Origin: Saprolegnia diclina VS20
Lineage: Eukaryota > Oomycota > Saprolegniomycetes > Saprolegniales > Saprolegniaceae
NCBI RefSeq assembly: GCF_000281045.1
Contig: NW_008246109.1
Location: forward strand, 235,399-299,398
Direction: 5' to 3'
DNA length: 64,000 bases
A program made the translations under genes and the position numbers. Below, in pieces: positions 1 through 11,304 of the stretch. The notes beneath the pieces were generated by a model that was not told the DNA's origin, ran no database searches, and worked only from the letters and a program-made list of their open reading frames with translations. The number at the start of each line of letters is the position of its first letter. The first letter of the stretch is position 1.

Positions 1-55
1 TTATCCAAATGCTACGCACTGCGTCGACACGCAAGGGTGGGCGACACGTCACTGG

Positions 56-254
56 CTACACGCCGAGCTCGTCGACAAACCGCGTGCTCGTCGGCGTCTT
101 GCCCACAATCGAGGTAAGAATCGCAAGCGGCTCTTTGGCGCCGCCGTGGCCAAAGAGCTCGTCCTACACGAGCCGGCCCGATGCGGGTCGCCACGGGTCC
201 TCGGCAAAGCACGCGCCCCAGATCTCGGCCATTTCAAAGCCTGAAAAGCGCGCC
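56..254 (-). pseudogene. C-terminal fragment of mitochondrial intermediate peptidase-like M3 protease
   Basis: One minus-strand frame reads FEMAEIWGACFAEDPW, then an in-frame TAG, then DELFGHGGAKEP, and stops at 56-58. This follows the end of the oligopeptidase/MIP family (M3 metallopeptidases that trim presequences in the mitochondrial matrix), which has an IW..CF..DPF..AG segment followed by E.L.HGG.REP. The TAG falls where the family has a basic residue, with no gap on either side. The HExxH zinc site is not present to the right, where the frame soon stops resembling the family. It is therefore a broken relic rather than a complete gene cut by the window edge. The family call rests on a short segment. 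Confidence 0.5.
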
Positions 255-869
255 ACCTTCGTCGCCTCGTGAGCTCTGCGTTTGGCTTTGCGCAGCGCAC
301 AACGAGGTGTGTACTCGGTCATACACGTCGACGCTGAGCGGATATGACTGAGGAAGCTACGACGATCGCCAACGAGCGTGCGAGGCCCGGTGTCAACATA
401 GAAAGACTGCTACAGTTGACGATGGCCGTGACGGCGACGGTGGCTAGCGACACGCGCCGCAGCGTTCTCGAAGCAGCTCCTGTGGGTAGACAATATGCGT
501 AGTCGTCGCGGCGTCCGTTAGCTACGAGTTGCGTTTGGCGGCGTCTCTGGAACTACTGCCAAATGGAGGGATTGGGCCAACGATGAACACGTGCGATGCC
601 ATGGCGGTGGGGGACGCGGTCGCATCCGGACTGCAAGGTCGGCAGCGCGATCATGACGAGCGACTGCGTCAAGTTGACATGAGAAGGTTTCCGTCGTGAG
701 CCTGCGCGGGACAGGGAAGCAAAGATGCGCCAGTTTCCTTGCTAAAAGGACCTTCCTCGAGCGCCACTCTGGCAGCTGGCATTTGTGCGCCTCTGCAAAC
801 GTCAACGCCAGAGCAAAGACAGATTCCTTTGTCATACTACGTAGTACAGTAGTACAGAGACAAGCGAGG
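255..869. other. Intergenic, no gene recognised
   Basis: No frame resembles a known family. A short palindrome TACTACGTAGTA lies near 836-847, just beyond the 3' end of the Nudix gene. Confidence 0.6.
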
Positions 870-1794
870 CTATTTCGTCGTCGATCGTTGCTGGCGGCGC
901 CGCCAATGGAAGAGGAAGCTTCGCGCGTAGCGCAGCGACCGCGACGTCATTGGTAGCGCGTCGAGTCCGCCAGCGACAAAGAGGTCCGACACCATCGTGT
1001 ACGTGAGGCCCCAGAGCACAAAGTTGTTGGCTTGGCGCGGCGCCGTCGCGTCAACGACATCATTCTCCTCTTTCGGTCGCGGTAGGTAAATGCACGGAAA
1101 CCCAATCGCGCTGAGAATGGTGCTTTTCTGAAGGCGGGCCTACGCTCCGTTCTTTGTCGATGCAAAAATACACGCCTCTCGTACCAGAAGCGACGGATAC
1201 GTTGTGAGCCATGGAAAGATCATGTCGACGGGAATCTCGAGCGACTGGATCGGCGCAGAAGCGAGGTACGCGACGTCGACCCAGACCGCGTCGGCGACTT
1301 CGGACGGCTCGAGCGTCATCTTGAACGGCGTTTGTCCATCATGCTGAAACACTATTCGCTCGTGTTAGCGCGTCAAGTCGCTGGTGATGGAGAAGATTGT
1401 ACCAAAGGAGGCGACGACGGTCGTGCCATAGTGCACGGGGCGGTCGTGGAGCTGGCCCACGAGGCGAAACCCGCGGTCGAGATCGAGGCCAATCTCTTCG
1501 CGCGTCTCGCGGATCGCGCTCTCGACGTCTGTCTCGCTCGGCTGCGTGCGGCCGCCTGGAAACGCAATGTGGCCGCTCCACGTATCGTTGGGGTTGACGC
1601 AGCGCCGGATGAAGAGGAGCTGGAGGCGCGGGTCAGGCCCAGGCGCGTGGCGGAAGAGCGCAGCGACGCTCGCTCGCTACTGCAAGCTTAGCCTCTCCGA
1701 AGAAGAGTGATGGTACCTTGCGTGACGCGAGGTGTGTCGGCGAAAGCGCCTGCAGCGTCGCTTGCAGTCGCGGGAAGAACGCCGCGACGTGCAT
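870..1794 (-). CDS. Nudix hydrolase, CoA-diphosphatase-like (4 exons)
   Basis: Exons are 1794-1717, 1676-1403, 1351-1185 and 1127-870, with introns of 40, 51 and 57 nt, giving 258 aa in one frame. The Nudix box lies at residues 68-90: G, then E after five residues, then RETREEIGL seven residues later, so the catalytic Mg-binding REx2EE core is intact. It is preceded by DTWSGHIAFPGG. The C-terminus has FPCIYLP and LWGLTYTMVSDL. Both segments recall NUDT7/NUDT8 and fungal CoA/nucleoside-diphosphate hydrolases, which split a diphosphate bond. The start follows an in-frame TGA. The N-terminus is not clearly a transit peptide. Exact substrate is uncertain. ATCCGGAT lies 13 bp upstream of the start. 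Confidence 0.86.
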
Positions 1795-1806
1795 CACGGA
1801 ATGGGC

Positions 1807-1814
1807 ATCCGGAT
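1807..1814. promoter_or_regulatory. ATCCGGAT palindrome upstream of Nudix gene
   Basis: Exact copy of the 8-bp palindrome that recurs upstream of several genes in this window. It lies 13 bp before the Nudix start codon. A regulatory role is inferred only. Confidence 0.4.
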
Positions 1815-2120
1815 GATTTCGTCAAGCAACCGGATTAGCTTTCCTCGCAAGCTCGCCAGGGTCTGTGTTGAAGCTGTTGATAGTCTTGGTGTAGCGGTGC
1901 CAACTGTAGCTCGCCGCTGATGACTCAGCAGTGTGGCGCCTCCGTCGTGGGGGGCTTGCACGCTGGCCGCCGTCATCGGCCGAGTTTGTCTTCTGCCTTG
2001 CATTTTGCAGGACTAGTAGCCCGCAGTCTTGGCGCGGCGTCAGCGCATCAGCTCTCGCACCATATGCCTTGTCATTTGACGCCCAAAAGACTCCATTCCG
2101 TATCGCCGATGCAGCGACAT

Positions 2121-2195
2121 GGCCGGCGAATCGCCGGCCAGTCATCGTCGATCTCTGCGGGACGATCGCCGCCGGCGATAGAGATCGACGATGAC
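2121..2195. repeat. Two adjacent inverted repeats upstream of the START-like gene
   Basis: GGCCGGCGA at 2121-2129 pairs perfectly with TCGCCGGCC at 2131-2139, leaving one unpaired base. Right after it, the 16-bp arm at 2141-2156 (GTCATCGTCGATCTCT) is matched perfectly by 2180-2195, with a 23-bp GC-rich spacer. Both lie 80-155 bp before the next gene's start, in the 1795-2276 intergenic stretch where I recognise nothing else. Confidence 0.85.
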
Positions 2196-2276
2196 TTGAT
2201 TAGGTGCGCTTTCGCGGCCATGGGTGCTCTTTTAGAAGAAGGCACCTGAAACCGATCAAGCGCACCCACATCTCGA

Positions 2277-3440
2277 ATGGATCGATCGAGAACCGACGAG
2301 ATCGTCGACGACTTTGACGTGGCATGGGACCTCGACCTGCCAGCGCGGCCCAAGCGACAACGCAAGCGCTACATCGACGAGATCACAGAGCTGCGCGCCA
2401 AGGTTGCCGACTACTCGGAGCAGCTAGCTGCTCTGACGCAGCGCCAAGAGATCGACATCATCTGCGCGACGCCGTGGGAAAGCATCTCGCGGCGACAGGC
2501 CATCGAGCGCAGCGTCGCCGAGCAGGACAATGCGCGCTTGAAAGACGCGGTTCAAGAGCAGCTGACCATGATCGAGGCGCTGCTGCGCATCGTGCAGAAG
2601 CGGCCCAAGCTCATGGACATCTCGTACCTCGAGGATTGGAAGCTGCAGCGCTTGCCCGCCGACCCGACCGAGCGTCGTTTGAGCTTCAACGCCATGCTTG
2701 ACGCCGAGTACGATCGCCTTGAGAGCGTCTTCCTGGCCCAGCGCCTGCACGACGCCACCGAGCCGTGCACCCTCACGCACGTCGGTATCGACAACGACCA
2801 GCTCGTACTGACGTGCACCATGGTGTATACGATCCCCGCCGAGATGGGTCGCGTCGCTGACGCGCTTTGGGCGACCTTTTCACAAGACAAGCTGGTGGCG
2901 CTCGAGTCAGGCGCGCTTCTGGTAACCTGCTTGGTGATGACGCCAGCGTCGTCATCTTGCGTCGTTGTAGCCGCTGCCGAGCGTCGACGAGGCCACACGC
3001 TACACCAAGCTGTTTTTGCGGTTCCCCGGTGACTTTGAACTGCACGGCAACATGGCCTGCAAGCGCTACGACGAGTCTGCTGCGCGCACCGCGTTCACGA
3101 TGCGCATCGTGCTCGACGACGACGTGTACCCGTACCCACCGGAGGTCTACGTACCCCAAGAAACGGGCTGGTACTTCGCCTTGAAAGATCTCTTCTTTTG
3201 ACATTCGAGATTAGGTTTGTCGTCGAGATGGTGAGCAGCAACGAGAGTCGCATCAAGTACTTTAGCCGCGGCCACGTACCGTGCAAGAGCTACCACGATG
3301 CATCCCGCAGCATAGAGACCGACGACCTCAACTTCGCGGCGCTGGCCGAGTTCGTGCTGACGAGCTACCGCAGCAACATTCGGACGCTGCAAGCAATGAT
3401 CAACCGACGGCTTTTCGAGCCGCAGCCCACGAGGCTGTGA
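2277..3440 (+). CDS. Coiled-coil/START-like protein (3 exons)
   Basis: Exons 2277-2921, 2971-3170 and 3215-3440 (introns 49 and 44 nt) give 356 aa. Residues about 20-60 are highly basic and then coiled-coil (KRQRKRYIDEITELRAKV). The remaining two thirds are a START-like fold candidate, with a TRYTKLFLRFPGDFELHGN segment and GWFVVEMVSSNESRIKYFSRG across the last intron. The layout resembles a large family of uncharacterised Saprolegniales proteins in which a basic-coiled-coil segment precedes a putative lipid-binding START-like domain. That family link is from memory. The basic-coil segment resembles a bZIP only loosely. Without splicing the gene looks frameshifted, but both introns have proper borders and restore the frame. 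Function unknown. Confidence 0.75.
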
Positions 3441-3487
3441 TTATCTGCCTAACTTGAAGCGCTCGTATCTGTTGTACTTGCCACACA

Positions 3488-3961
3488 GCCATCGACGCAG
3501 ACTGGGACAAAGAGATTCAGCGGGATCGCGAAGACATCGCTTCGCACCCACCTTTGCTAAAACGACACGCTGCCCAATGCAAACACAGCTTACTTGGAGC
3601 GTTCGGCAAAGGATAGAACGAGAGCTCATGCATCGACTCGAGCGACAAGGTCCTATCGTCGTCAGCCGATACGCCTTGCGAATCTCTTGGTCCTTGCGAG
3701 GGAGAGAGAATCGAGGTCATTTCCTTCGGGCCAACTTCAACATCGTGCGCTCCCGACGCCGACCAGAGCCGTCGCAATGACATTGGCGCCGACGTTGACA
3801 GCAACGAGAATGACAAGGACGACGGCAACCAAGAAGGCAGCGGCCACGAGAGCAACAATGACGTCGGCAACGAAGGAGTCGCTGACGACGATGCGAAGCC
3901 ACAAGCACTGTTTGGCGGGACGGCGCCGCCATTTACCACTCGCTCGCTACTGCGAGCTTAG
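3488..3961 (+). pseudogene. Unrecognised coding remnant with one in-frame stop
   Basis: A single frame runs from about 3488 to a TAG at 3959-3961, interrupted by one TAG at 3614-3616. The first part is ordinary (AIDADWDKEIQRDRED). The last 60 codons are rich in Asn, Asp, Gly and Glu. A similar string encoding APDAD recurs near 4240, so pieces of one family are scattered through 3.4-4.4 kb. The inner TAG could instead be a 3' splice site (GGATAG), in which case this is an exon of an unknown gene. I do not recognise the family. Confidence 0.35.
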
Positions 3962-4012
3962 CCTCTCAGAAGAAACGAGATGGTACCTTGCGTGACGCGG
4001 GAAGAACGTCAG
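3939..4012. repeat. Fossil copy of the Nudix gene's first intron and flanks
   Basis: Roughly 60 bp here match 1672-1727 (exon 2 start, intron 1, exon 1 end of the Nudix gene), sharing CTCGCTCGCTACTGC, AGCTTAGCCTCTC and GATGGTACCTTGCGTGACGCG apart from a few substitutions. After an internal deletion the match resumes with GCGGGAAGAACG, the equivalent of about 1769-1780. It no longer encodes anything. Confidence 0.75.
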
Positions 4013-4719
4013 AGCCTCGCACGAGCATCCTCCCCGTAGCTGTGGCCTTGCTAACTCCATCCAAGCCACTTCAAATCGCACCACAATACTCTGCACCACG
4101 AAAACAAGATCTCAAGTCGTTCGAGAAGGAGACGAAAAGAGCGCCCGAGTTGATCACGCCGCCCAACTTCAACGTCTCGTATCTGGTTATCACGTTCGCT
4201 TGGATCAGAACTTTTGGTGCGCAATGCAGGAGCCCAAGCGCAGCGCTCCCGACGCCGACCGAAGCATGTGTCTTCTGCTCCTTCCACAGCTGCACTGAAG
4301 ATTCATTTGTCGTAACTCTTTGGCCCACCGCTTCAAACTGTTGCTTGCCTCGACGAGGTAGACAAGGCTACTGCACCCTGCGGCGACGCGAGTATGGCAC
4401 GACGTGTAGAAACATAGCCGACGCCAGTACCAAGCTCCCTGCTTTGTAGAGCTCAAGCTCTCGTGCATGCTGCTTTGTCCATCCAGCTGTGCTACCGGTA
4501 GTCATCGTGGGTCGTCCCGGCGAAGGATCGACCCCAAAATGCGGATTTCACGACCATCATTCAAGACCACCATTCTGCCGATTTCGGAAGTCGTTCGTGT
4601 CAATAACGGGTATTTTCCACCGCCGACGATCCTTTTTCTTTTTTCACGTTGTGGTTTTTTGTTTGTATCTCGTCTTAATGTTTTGAACACCGTGGGAAAT
4701 GACGTGAATAACGTGAAGA
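4013..4719. other. Intergenic debris upstream of PA200
   Basis: Short degenerate coding-like strings only (for example a frame reading QEPKRSAPDADRS near 4230). The stretch from 4620 is T-rich on the plus strand, unlike the coding parts of the window. Confidence 0.5.
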
Positions 4720-7700
4720 ATGCATGGATTCGATCGAAGGACCCGTTTTTGGCACGAGAGCAAGCTTAGCGAACCGCCCATTCCGCAATTTGCCATGCAC
4801 GTCTTCTCGTCGCTCCTGCCGTCGTCCGAGCAGGCGACGATCGCCGCCGACGAAGTCTTCCTCCGTGGACAGCTCCATGTACGTTAGCATCTTCCTCCTC
4901 GTCATGCAGCGTCCTCATGCAGCTTCCTCGTCGGTAGAGCTTCCTCGGGCTTCTCCAAGCGAAGGACCATGGCGCTATCGCGTTCCACCACTTTCGGACG
5001 CTTCAGACGTTCTTCAAGCGCAAGTACACCTTGGAAGATCCCTCCGTGACGATCGACCTCATCCACGCGCTTGTCGACTACGTCTTTATGACCAGCCCGC
5101 GCATCGAGTTGCAGGTCAAGGCGCTCGACGCGGCCGTGCTGCTCATCAAGAAGGCGCGCAAGCAATCGCTCGCGCTCGATGGGCCGTCCAATTTGCAGCT
5201 GCAGTGGGCGACCGCGCTGCAGGTGTGGGACACGACGTTCTACGCGACGCCGGGGCCGGTCCTGCCCGTGTCCAGCACGACCCAAGGCGCGTACAAGACG
5301 GCGCTCATCAAGTACCTCTCCAAGGCGAGGAAGAGCTACCCGAGCGATGCGACCCTCTGGACGTTCGTCGCGCCACGTCTGGTCGAGACAGAGACCGAAG
5401 GCAGTCTCAAGGCCGCGGCCACGCTCTCGTTGCTCTGGAGTCCGTCCATGGAGGCCACGCCGCTCCTGTCGCAATGGGTCGCGGTCTGGGCGCGCATCAA
5501 CACGCTGCAGGAGTGGGACCTGCACTGGCTGCGCCTCTTCTCACGCGTGGCCAAGCATGAGCACGCGCGCGGGACGCTCGACGCAGCGGCATGGGCCCCG
5601 CATTTGCCCTTCCTCTTTGCCAAGATCCAGCACTGTCTCTCGCTGCCGTCCGACATGGGGCCGTCCCCCGCGCGCAACAAGTGGCCCAAGACCCTATCGG
5701 GGCTCCACGGCGAGAAGCATGCGCTCTACTACGCGTCCAAGCTCGTCGTGTACCTTCTCTCGTCCGCATCAGAGGCGCAGAGCATGCTCCTCCAGCTGCT
5801 CCACCTCCTCGAGCCTTTCTTCCATCCGTCGAGCGCCAACAACGCTGCCAACGGCATCTCGGACCTTATGTACTACACGAGCGCGTTCCTCTGCCTCCGG
5901 TCCGGCCACGACCGCGCCGAGGGCCGTCCGACGGTCGAGGCGTCGCCGCTCGTGGTCGCGCTCATCGACCTCGCATTTCTCGGGATCTACGCCAAGAGCC
6001 AGTCCGTCTCGTCCAAGTCGAGCTTCACGCTGCGCAACATTCTGTGTCTCTCGCGGACGCACGCACCCCGCATTGTCGAGACGCTGCTTCGCGGGTTGGA
6101 CCCGTCGGCCGTGAGCCAGACGCACCAAGCACCGAGCGCGATCTCGGCGCTGACGATCTGCGGTCCCGCACTGCTCCGTGGCGATCTCCAATGGGCACCC
6201 AACGTGCTGCCGTCGATTCTGCACTTGACGCTGCCCGGCATCGACCCGAACGACGACACCAAGACGAGCCGGACGCTGCAGCTCTATGCGACGTGGCTCA
6301 TGTACCTTCCGCTGGCCAACGACACGAGTCGGCCGCTGACGCCGCGGTCGCCGCTTTCGATCGAGTGGCTGAGTGCACTCGACCAGCGGCTGTTTGCGTC
6401 GGTGACGCTGTCGTCGGACGTCGACACTGCGCTGTGGGCGACGGGGGATGCCCTCGAAGCGTGGGTGCTCCAGCTTCTCGACCGGCTCTTTGTGCTCTTC
6501 AAGCAGCAGGAAAAGCCCGACGTGGCCAAAGACTCGAACGAAGACAAGTTCCAGATCGGCGCGCACCTGCAGCACGTTGCGACGCTTCTCTTTGCCCAGC
6601 TCTCGCCGTCGATGTACACGCTGGCGCTGCGCCGCGTTGCCGACTTTGTCGCCGCCACGTACATCCCGACGGCCGGCAAGCTCGTCGCGGGCTTCCTCGC
6701 GGCCGTGGTGGCGCCCCACCCGAACCAGTCGTTGCCGCAGCTTTTGGTGCCGGCCATGGACCGCGTGCTCGGTGGCGCGTTGACGGAAAGCGAGCTCGCG
6801 TGGCAGCTGCGACTCGTCGACGGCTGCGTCAAGAGCACTGTGGGCACGGCGCTTTTGCCGTTCCATAGCAAGCTCAAGGCGGTCGTGTCGGCGTCCGGTG
6901 TCCACGAGAGCCCCAAGATCGTCAAGCTCGGCTGCAAGATCTTGCGCCACGTGCTCGCACGCCTCACCAGTGTGTACCAGCCCGACTATGGCCGCGCGCT
7001 GCCCCCGATGGCCTCTGCGATCGCCGAGACCAGCTCTACGAGCCAGTTTCTCGGTGTGAGCTTGTCCTGGGGTGCGCTCGAACCCGTGTGGCATGAACCC
7101 AGCACGGACGAGCTCGGTATGGCGGCCGACTGGCTTGCGACCTTTGCGCTCGTCGAGTCGACGCTCACGGCAACATCGGCGTCGAGCACCTGGCGCACGC
7201 GCCTGCGTCACATTCTGCACGCGGTTCGCGGTGCCAAGCCGCTGCTGTTGGACCCGGTGGCGTCGACAAATTTGCCGATCGATGCGCTTCCGAGCGTCTT
7301 GCAGACCCAAAAGCGACTGGAAGCTGTGCTCTCGGCGCACCCGGACGTGCTGACATCGCTCTTGACGCTGCGCGCGCGCGTCGCTGCGGTCATGCGCGAC
7401 GTGGTCGGCGTGTGGTACGACTCGACCGACCTCGTCGCGTCCAAGTGTCTTCGCTACGCACTGCGCGTCATGACGTTGATTTTGCACCCGCGTGACGCGG
7501 CGCACGTGGCCAACGTGCGCATGTACTCCAAGTGGCGCAAGCTCTCGAGCGGCGACACGGCGTCCAAGGCGATGACGCAGCGCGTGCTCACGAGCGCGTC
7601 ATCGATTCCGCTCTTGCCGCGTCGATTGATGCAAGAACGGCTGAGTATTTTGCTCGCCGAGCACTACGACGACCGCAGCTTTGCGTACACGCGCTTTGTG

Positions 7701-10052
7701 CGGACGCACCCAACGCTTGTCGGCGACCCGACAGTCGCATCCGGTTTGCTCGATGCCGTCGCGCACCTCGCCGTGCACCCGCTGGCGAAGACGCGCAAGG
7801 CCGCGCAGAGTGCGCTCGATAAGGTCGCTTCGCGCTATTCGCAATGGCACGCGGCGCAGCTCCCGCTGTGGGCGTCGACGCTCACGGACGAGGCGACGTC
7901 GCATCACGTGATCACGGGCGTGCTGCATCTGCTGCAGCTCCAACGGTCGCTGCACGTCATCTGGAAGGACTGGACGCTCGCGGAATCCCTCCTGGGCACG
8001 CTCTGCCGCGCGGCCGACGTCAAGCAGCGCACGGCCGAAGACGAAATGAAGACAAGTGCACGCGTCCTCAAGACATTTCTGCAGCTGCTCGCGAGTGTCC
8101 GTGACGCCGACGGTATTCCGCCGGTCGCATCGCTTATGGCGCTCGAGGCCGACATGCAAGGCCACTGGCGGTTCCAGCTCATGCATTTGGCGAGCATTCT
8201 TCCGTGGCTGCGCGCCGACCGACCCGTCCCGACTGCGATCTGGGGCCTCATTCTGCGCCGCGTGGTCTCGGACGTGCCGCAGGTCGTGACGTTTGCGCGC
8301 CTTCTGCTCTCGCGCGCACTCAAGGTCCACCAAGCGAATGGTACCGAGGCACTGCCGACGGACGTGCTTGAGACGCTCTTTGCGACGACAACACTCTCGG
8401 CGCTCACTCGCGACTTGGTGTTGGACCACAAGACGGCGCAGCGGTCGGCCGACGGACAAAGCGCGGACGCGTCGCCGGCGCGCTGGTCGCTCGGCGTCCA
8501 CGAACTGGTCGCACTGGTCGAGAACGAAGCGGCGCCGCATCCACTGCGGGCGTTTGGGCCGCAAGCCACTGAGCACATTTCGCCGCTCCACGTGCTATTT
8601 GTCACGCGCCTCGCAGTCGAAGCCTCGGGAACCATCGATGTGTTTGGTCGCTGGCAGCCGCTGCTCGCGAACCTCGCGGCGTGCGACACGGACGAGCGCC
8701 GCGCGTCGCTCTCGACGCTTGGTTCGATCCTTGTCGGCCTCGCCCCGGAAAATGCTGCGTCGCTCTTCCAAGCGGTGTTGCCCAAGCTCAGCGTCCCGTA
8801 CGCGCACGACTGGTACGACGTCGTGCTGCTCTACTTGCGTCGTCGGCACGATGTGGCGCTGCTCGAGTACATTGTGAATGAGACCGAGACAGCGCTGGCG
8901 GCCGCGGACGCTGTTGACGCCACGGGTCAAGTGCGCTGGCTTGTGCTCTCGCAGCCCGTCGCGATCCACCTCGTGTACGAAGCGCCGAATGCTGTCTTGT
9001 CGCAACGTCTCGTCGATGTTGCGACCAAGGCGCTCGACCACCCGTACGCCTTTGTCCGCGAGCAAGTTGCAGCGCTGCTCTACATCTTTACGAACGCCAC
9101 CGACGTGACGCTGCCGTTTGCAGCGTGCCAGCGTGGGATCGTCTATGACACGCCGACGGGCGCCGTCCATGACAAGGAGCTCTCGCTGCGCAAAACCGTG
9201 CTCTCGTGGCTTGCGGCGTTCGTCTCGCGAGGCGACTCGCCGCAGTTTGAGGTGCTTCTCCTGCTCTTTCCGATTGCGTTCGACACGCAAGCGTTTCCGG
9301 ACGCGGACGTGGCGCGGTCGGCGCGCATCGTTGTCGAGGCCATCGCGACCAAGCTCCGGCTCTTCTCGAGCACGCAAGTTAGCGAGCAGCTCATCACGTG
9401 CTTGGCCTCGGCGCTGGCGTCGCCCCAGTGGCGCACGCGTGGCGCCGTCTTGCGCTTCCTCACCGTCTTCAACTTTCACCACGGTCTCTTGAGCAGCGCC
9501 AAGCCGCACATTGAAGCGCTCCTCCTCTCGCGACTCGAAGACGACGTCCGCGACGTCCAAGATATGGCGCAGTTTTCGCTCCGCGGGTTTGTCCGGACGC
9601 TCTCCCAGGCACGCGTCGCCGAGCTTGCGACTGCGTTTCTTACTGAGACGTCGGCGGCGCGGCTCCAGCGGGCCAAGCGCGAGAAGCAGCTCAAGCGCCT
9701 CCGCCTCATCCTCCGCGTGAAGAAGGAAGGCATGGACTTGGAGGCCGCGGCGACGCAGCTGGCGGCGCTCGAGGCGACCAGCGTCAACGTTGGTCCGACC
9801 GTGCGCGGCTGCTTTGGCATCGGCGCCATCGTGCTCGCGTATCCGTACTCGGTGCCAGTGTTTGTACCGGCGATCTTGGAAGAGCTGGCGCTGCATGTCC
9901 ACGAGGCGGCGGTCACGGACGTGGTCAAGGCCGTCTTGCTCGAGTTCAAACGGACGCACCAGGACAGCTGGCACGAGGACAAGGCGGTGTTCACGCGGTC
10001 GCAGCTCGAAGCGATCGAAGAGCTGTTGATCTCGCCGCACTATTATACCTAG
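4720..10052 (+). CDS. PSME4: Proteasome activator PA200/Blm10 (PSME4 family)
   Basis: Exon 1 is 4720-4878, a 59-nt intron follows, and exon 2 is 4938-10052, giving 1757 aa (human PA200 is about 1840). PA200 caps the 20S proteasome core and opens its gate without ATP. It is a HEAT-repeat solenoid, consistent with the helical repeats throughout. The N-terminal segment FHHFRTLQTFFKRKYT matches the family's early region. The C-terminal DUF3437-like domain holds PYSVPVFVP, RTHQDSW and LLISPHYYT. The final YYT fits the HbYX motif that docks into the core particle. An alternative start at 4795 would remove 25 residues; I prefer the first because PIPQF..MHVFSSLLP aligns with other family N-termini. 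It converges on the phosphatase gene 100 bp away. Confidence 0.93.
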
Positions 10053-10152
10053 TTGATTCTTCTCCTCTTTCTATAAACCAACTCGACTAGTTGCATGTTG
10101 TCGTAGTATAGTGTCATTATGGCAGTAGACCAAGAGGACAGTACTAGTCGGC

Positions 10153-11304
10153 TTAGCCGTCCTGGGAACAGAGGACCTTGAACGAGCACGTCATGTTGGT
10201 GTCGACGACGAGCATGCCGCCGGCGTTGTCAAACTCGTTGCAGTAGTTGGGCGCCGAGAAGATCGTCACGAGCTTGCGACCAGCAAAGAATTCGTAGCCG
10301 TCCGAGACCACCTGGCATAGGATTACATCAGATGACGTTCCAGATCCATCTGGAAACCTGGTGCGCGCGGCAAACCAGATCCAAGTCGTGCGTGTCGAGG
10401 AACTGCTCGACGACGTCGGCGCCAAAGATGTACGAGACGCCGCGGTCGCTCTCAGTCCAGCCGTGGCTGTCGGCGTCCGGGTCGGCCCACAACAAGTCGC
10501 AGAGCAGTCCCTATCATGCAGGTTCCTCTAGCTGAAGGAGGCTTGTAGAGCGAGCGTACTTCGTCCGGCACGTCGGTGGGCCGGCGAATGTTCTTGATTT
10601 GGTCCATCTTGTACAGATCGGGCGAGAGGCCACCGTGCATGCAGAAGATCTAGCTCCGTGAGAACGACGACGCTCCGACACGCTACGACGGACCTTGTCG
10701 CCGACGATGGCCGCGACCGGCATGCAGTTGAAGCAGTCGGCGAACGTGCGCCACAGCTTGACGTTGTACCGGCGCTTGCATTCGTCGTAAAAGCCTACGT
10801 TGTTGACAATCAGAACGGAGAGCCGTGCGAGGAGGCGACGACCGTAGATGCGGTTGATGGACGCGCACTCGTGGTTGCCGCGCAGGAGACTCATGCGCGT
10901 CGGAAACTTGATCTTGTAGGCGAAGAGGAGGCAGATGGTCTCGATGCTCTGCATGGCGCGGTCGACGTAGTCGCCCAGGAAGAGGTAGTTCTTTTGCTCC
11001 GGAAAGCCGCCGATCTCAAAGAGCCGCAGCAAGTCCGAGTACTGGCCGTGCGTGTCGCCGCAAATGTTCATGGGCACGTTGAGCTCGAGCAGCATCGGCT
11101 GCGCGAGGAAAATCTACGTGGCATCGTCAGCCTTCTTTGGGAAGGACGAGGGAGAGAGCGTACACCGCGGCAGTGCTTGCAGAGCGCATTGATCTCTTCG
11201 ATGTCGAGGTCCGTCACCTCAGTCTGCACCGGCTTGTCGCGCACCACGAGGAGCTTGGTGATGATCTTGTCGACCCATTCGAGGTTGCCTGCATCCATCG
11301 CCAT
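10153..11304 (-). CDS. PP1-type serine/threonine phosphatase catalytic subunit, divergent (6 exons)
   Basis: Exons are 11304-11164, 11113-10843, 10794-10694, 10649-10560, 10510-10358 and 10311-10153, with introns of 44-50 nt, giving 304 aa. It follows PP1 throughout: [44 protein letters not shown] and [15 protein letters not shown]. Metal-binding Asp, His and Asn residues of the PPP motifs are present. Two changes stand out. GDIHG is GDTHG (residues 66-70), as in PP5-like enzymes. The normally fixed GDxVDRG motif reads GDYVDRA (residues 94-100). It lacks the long tail of animal PP1. It is probably one of several PP1 paralogues; whether it is fully active is open. Confidence 0.9.

Noticed and set aside
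2922-3214. Apparent frameshifts in the START-like gene
   Set aside because: Two introns (2922-2970 and 3171-3214) with GT..AG borders restore one frame, so the gene is intact.
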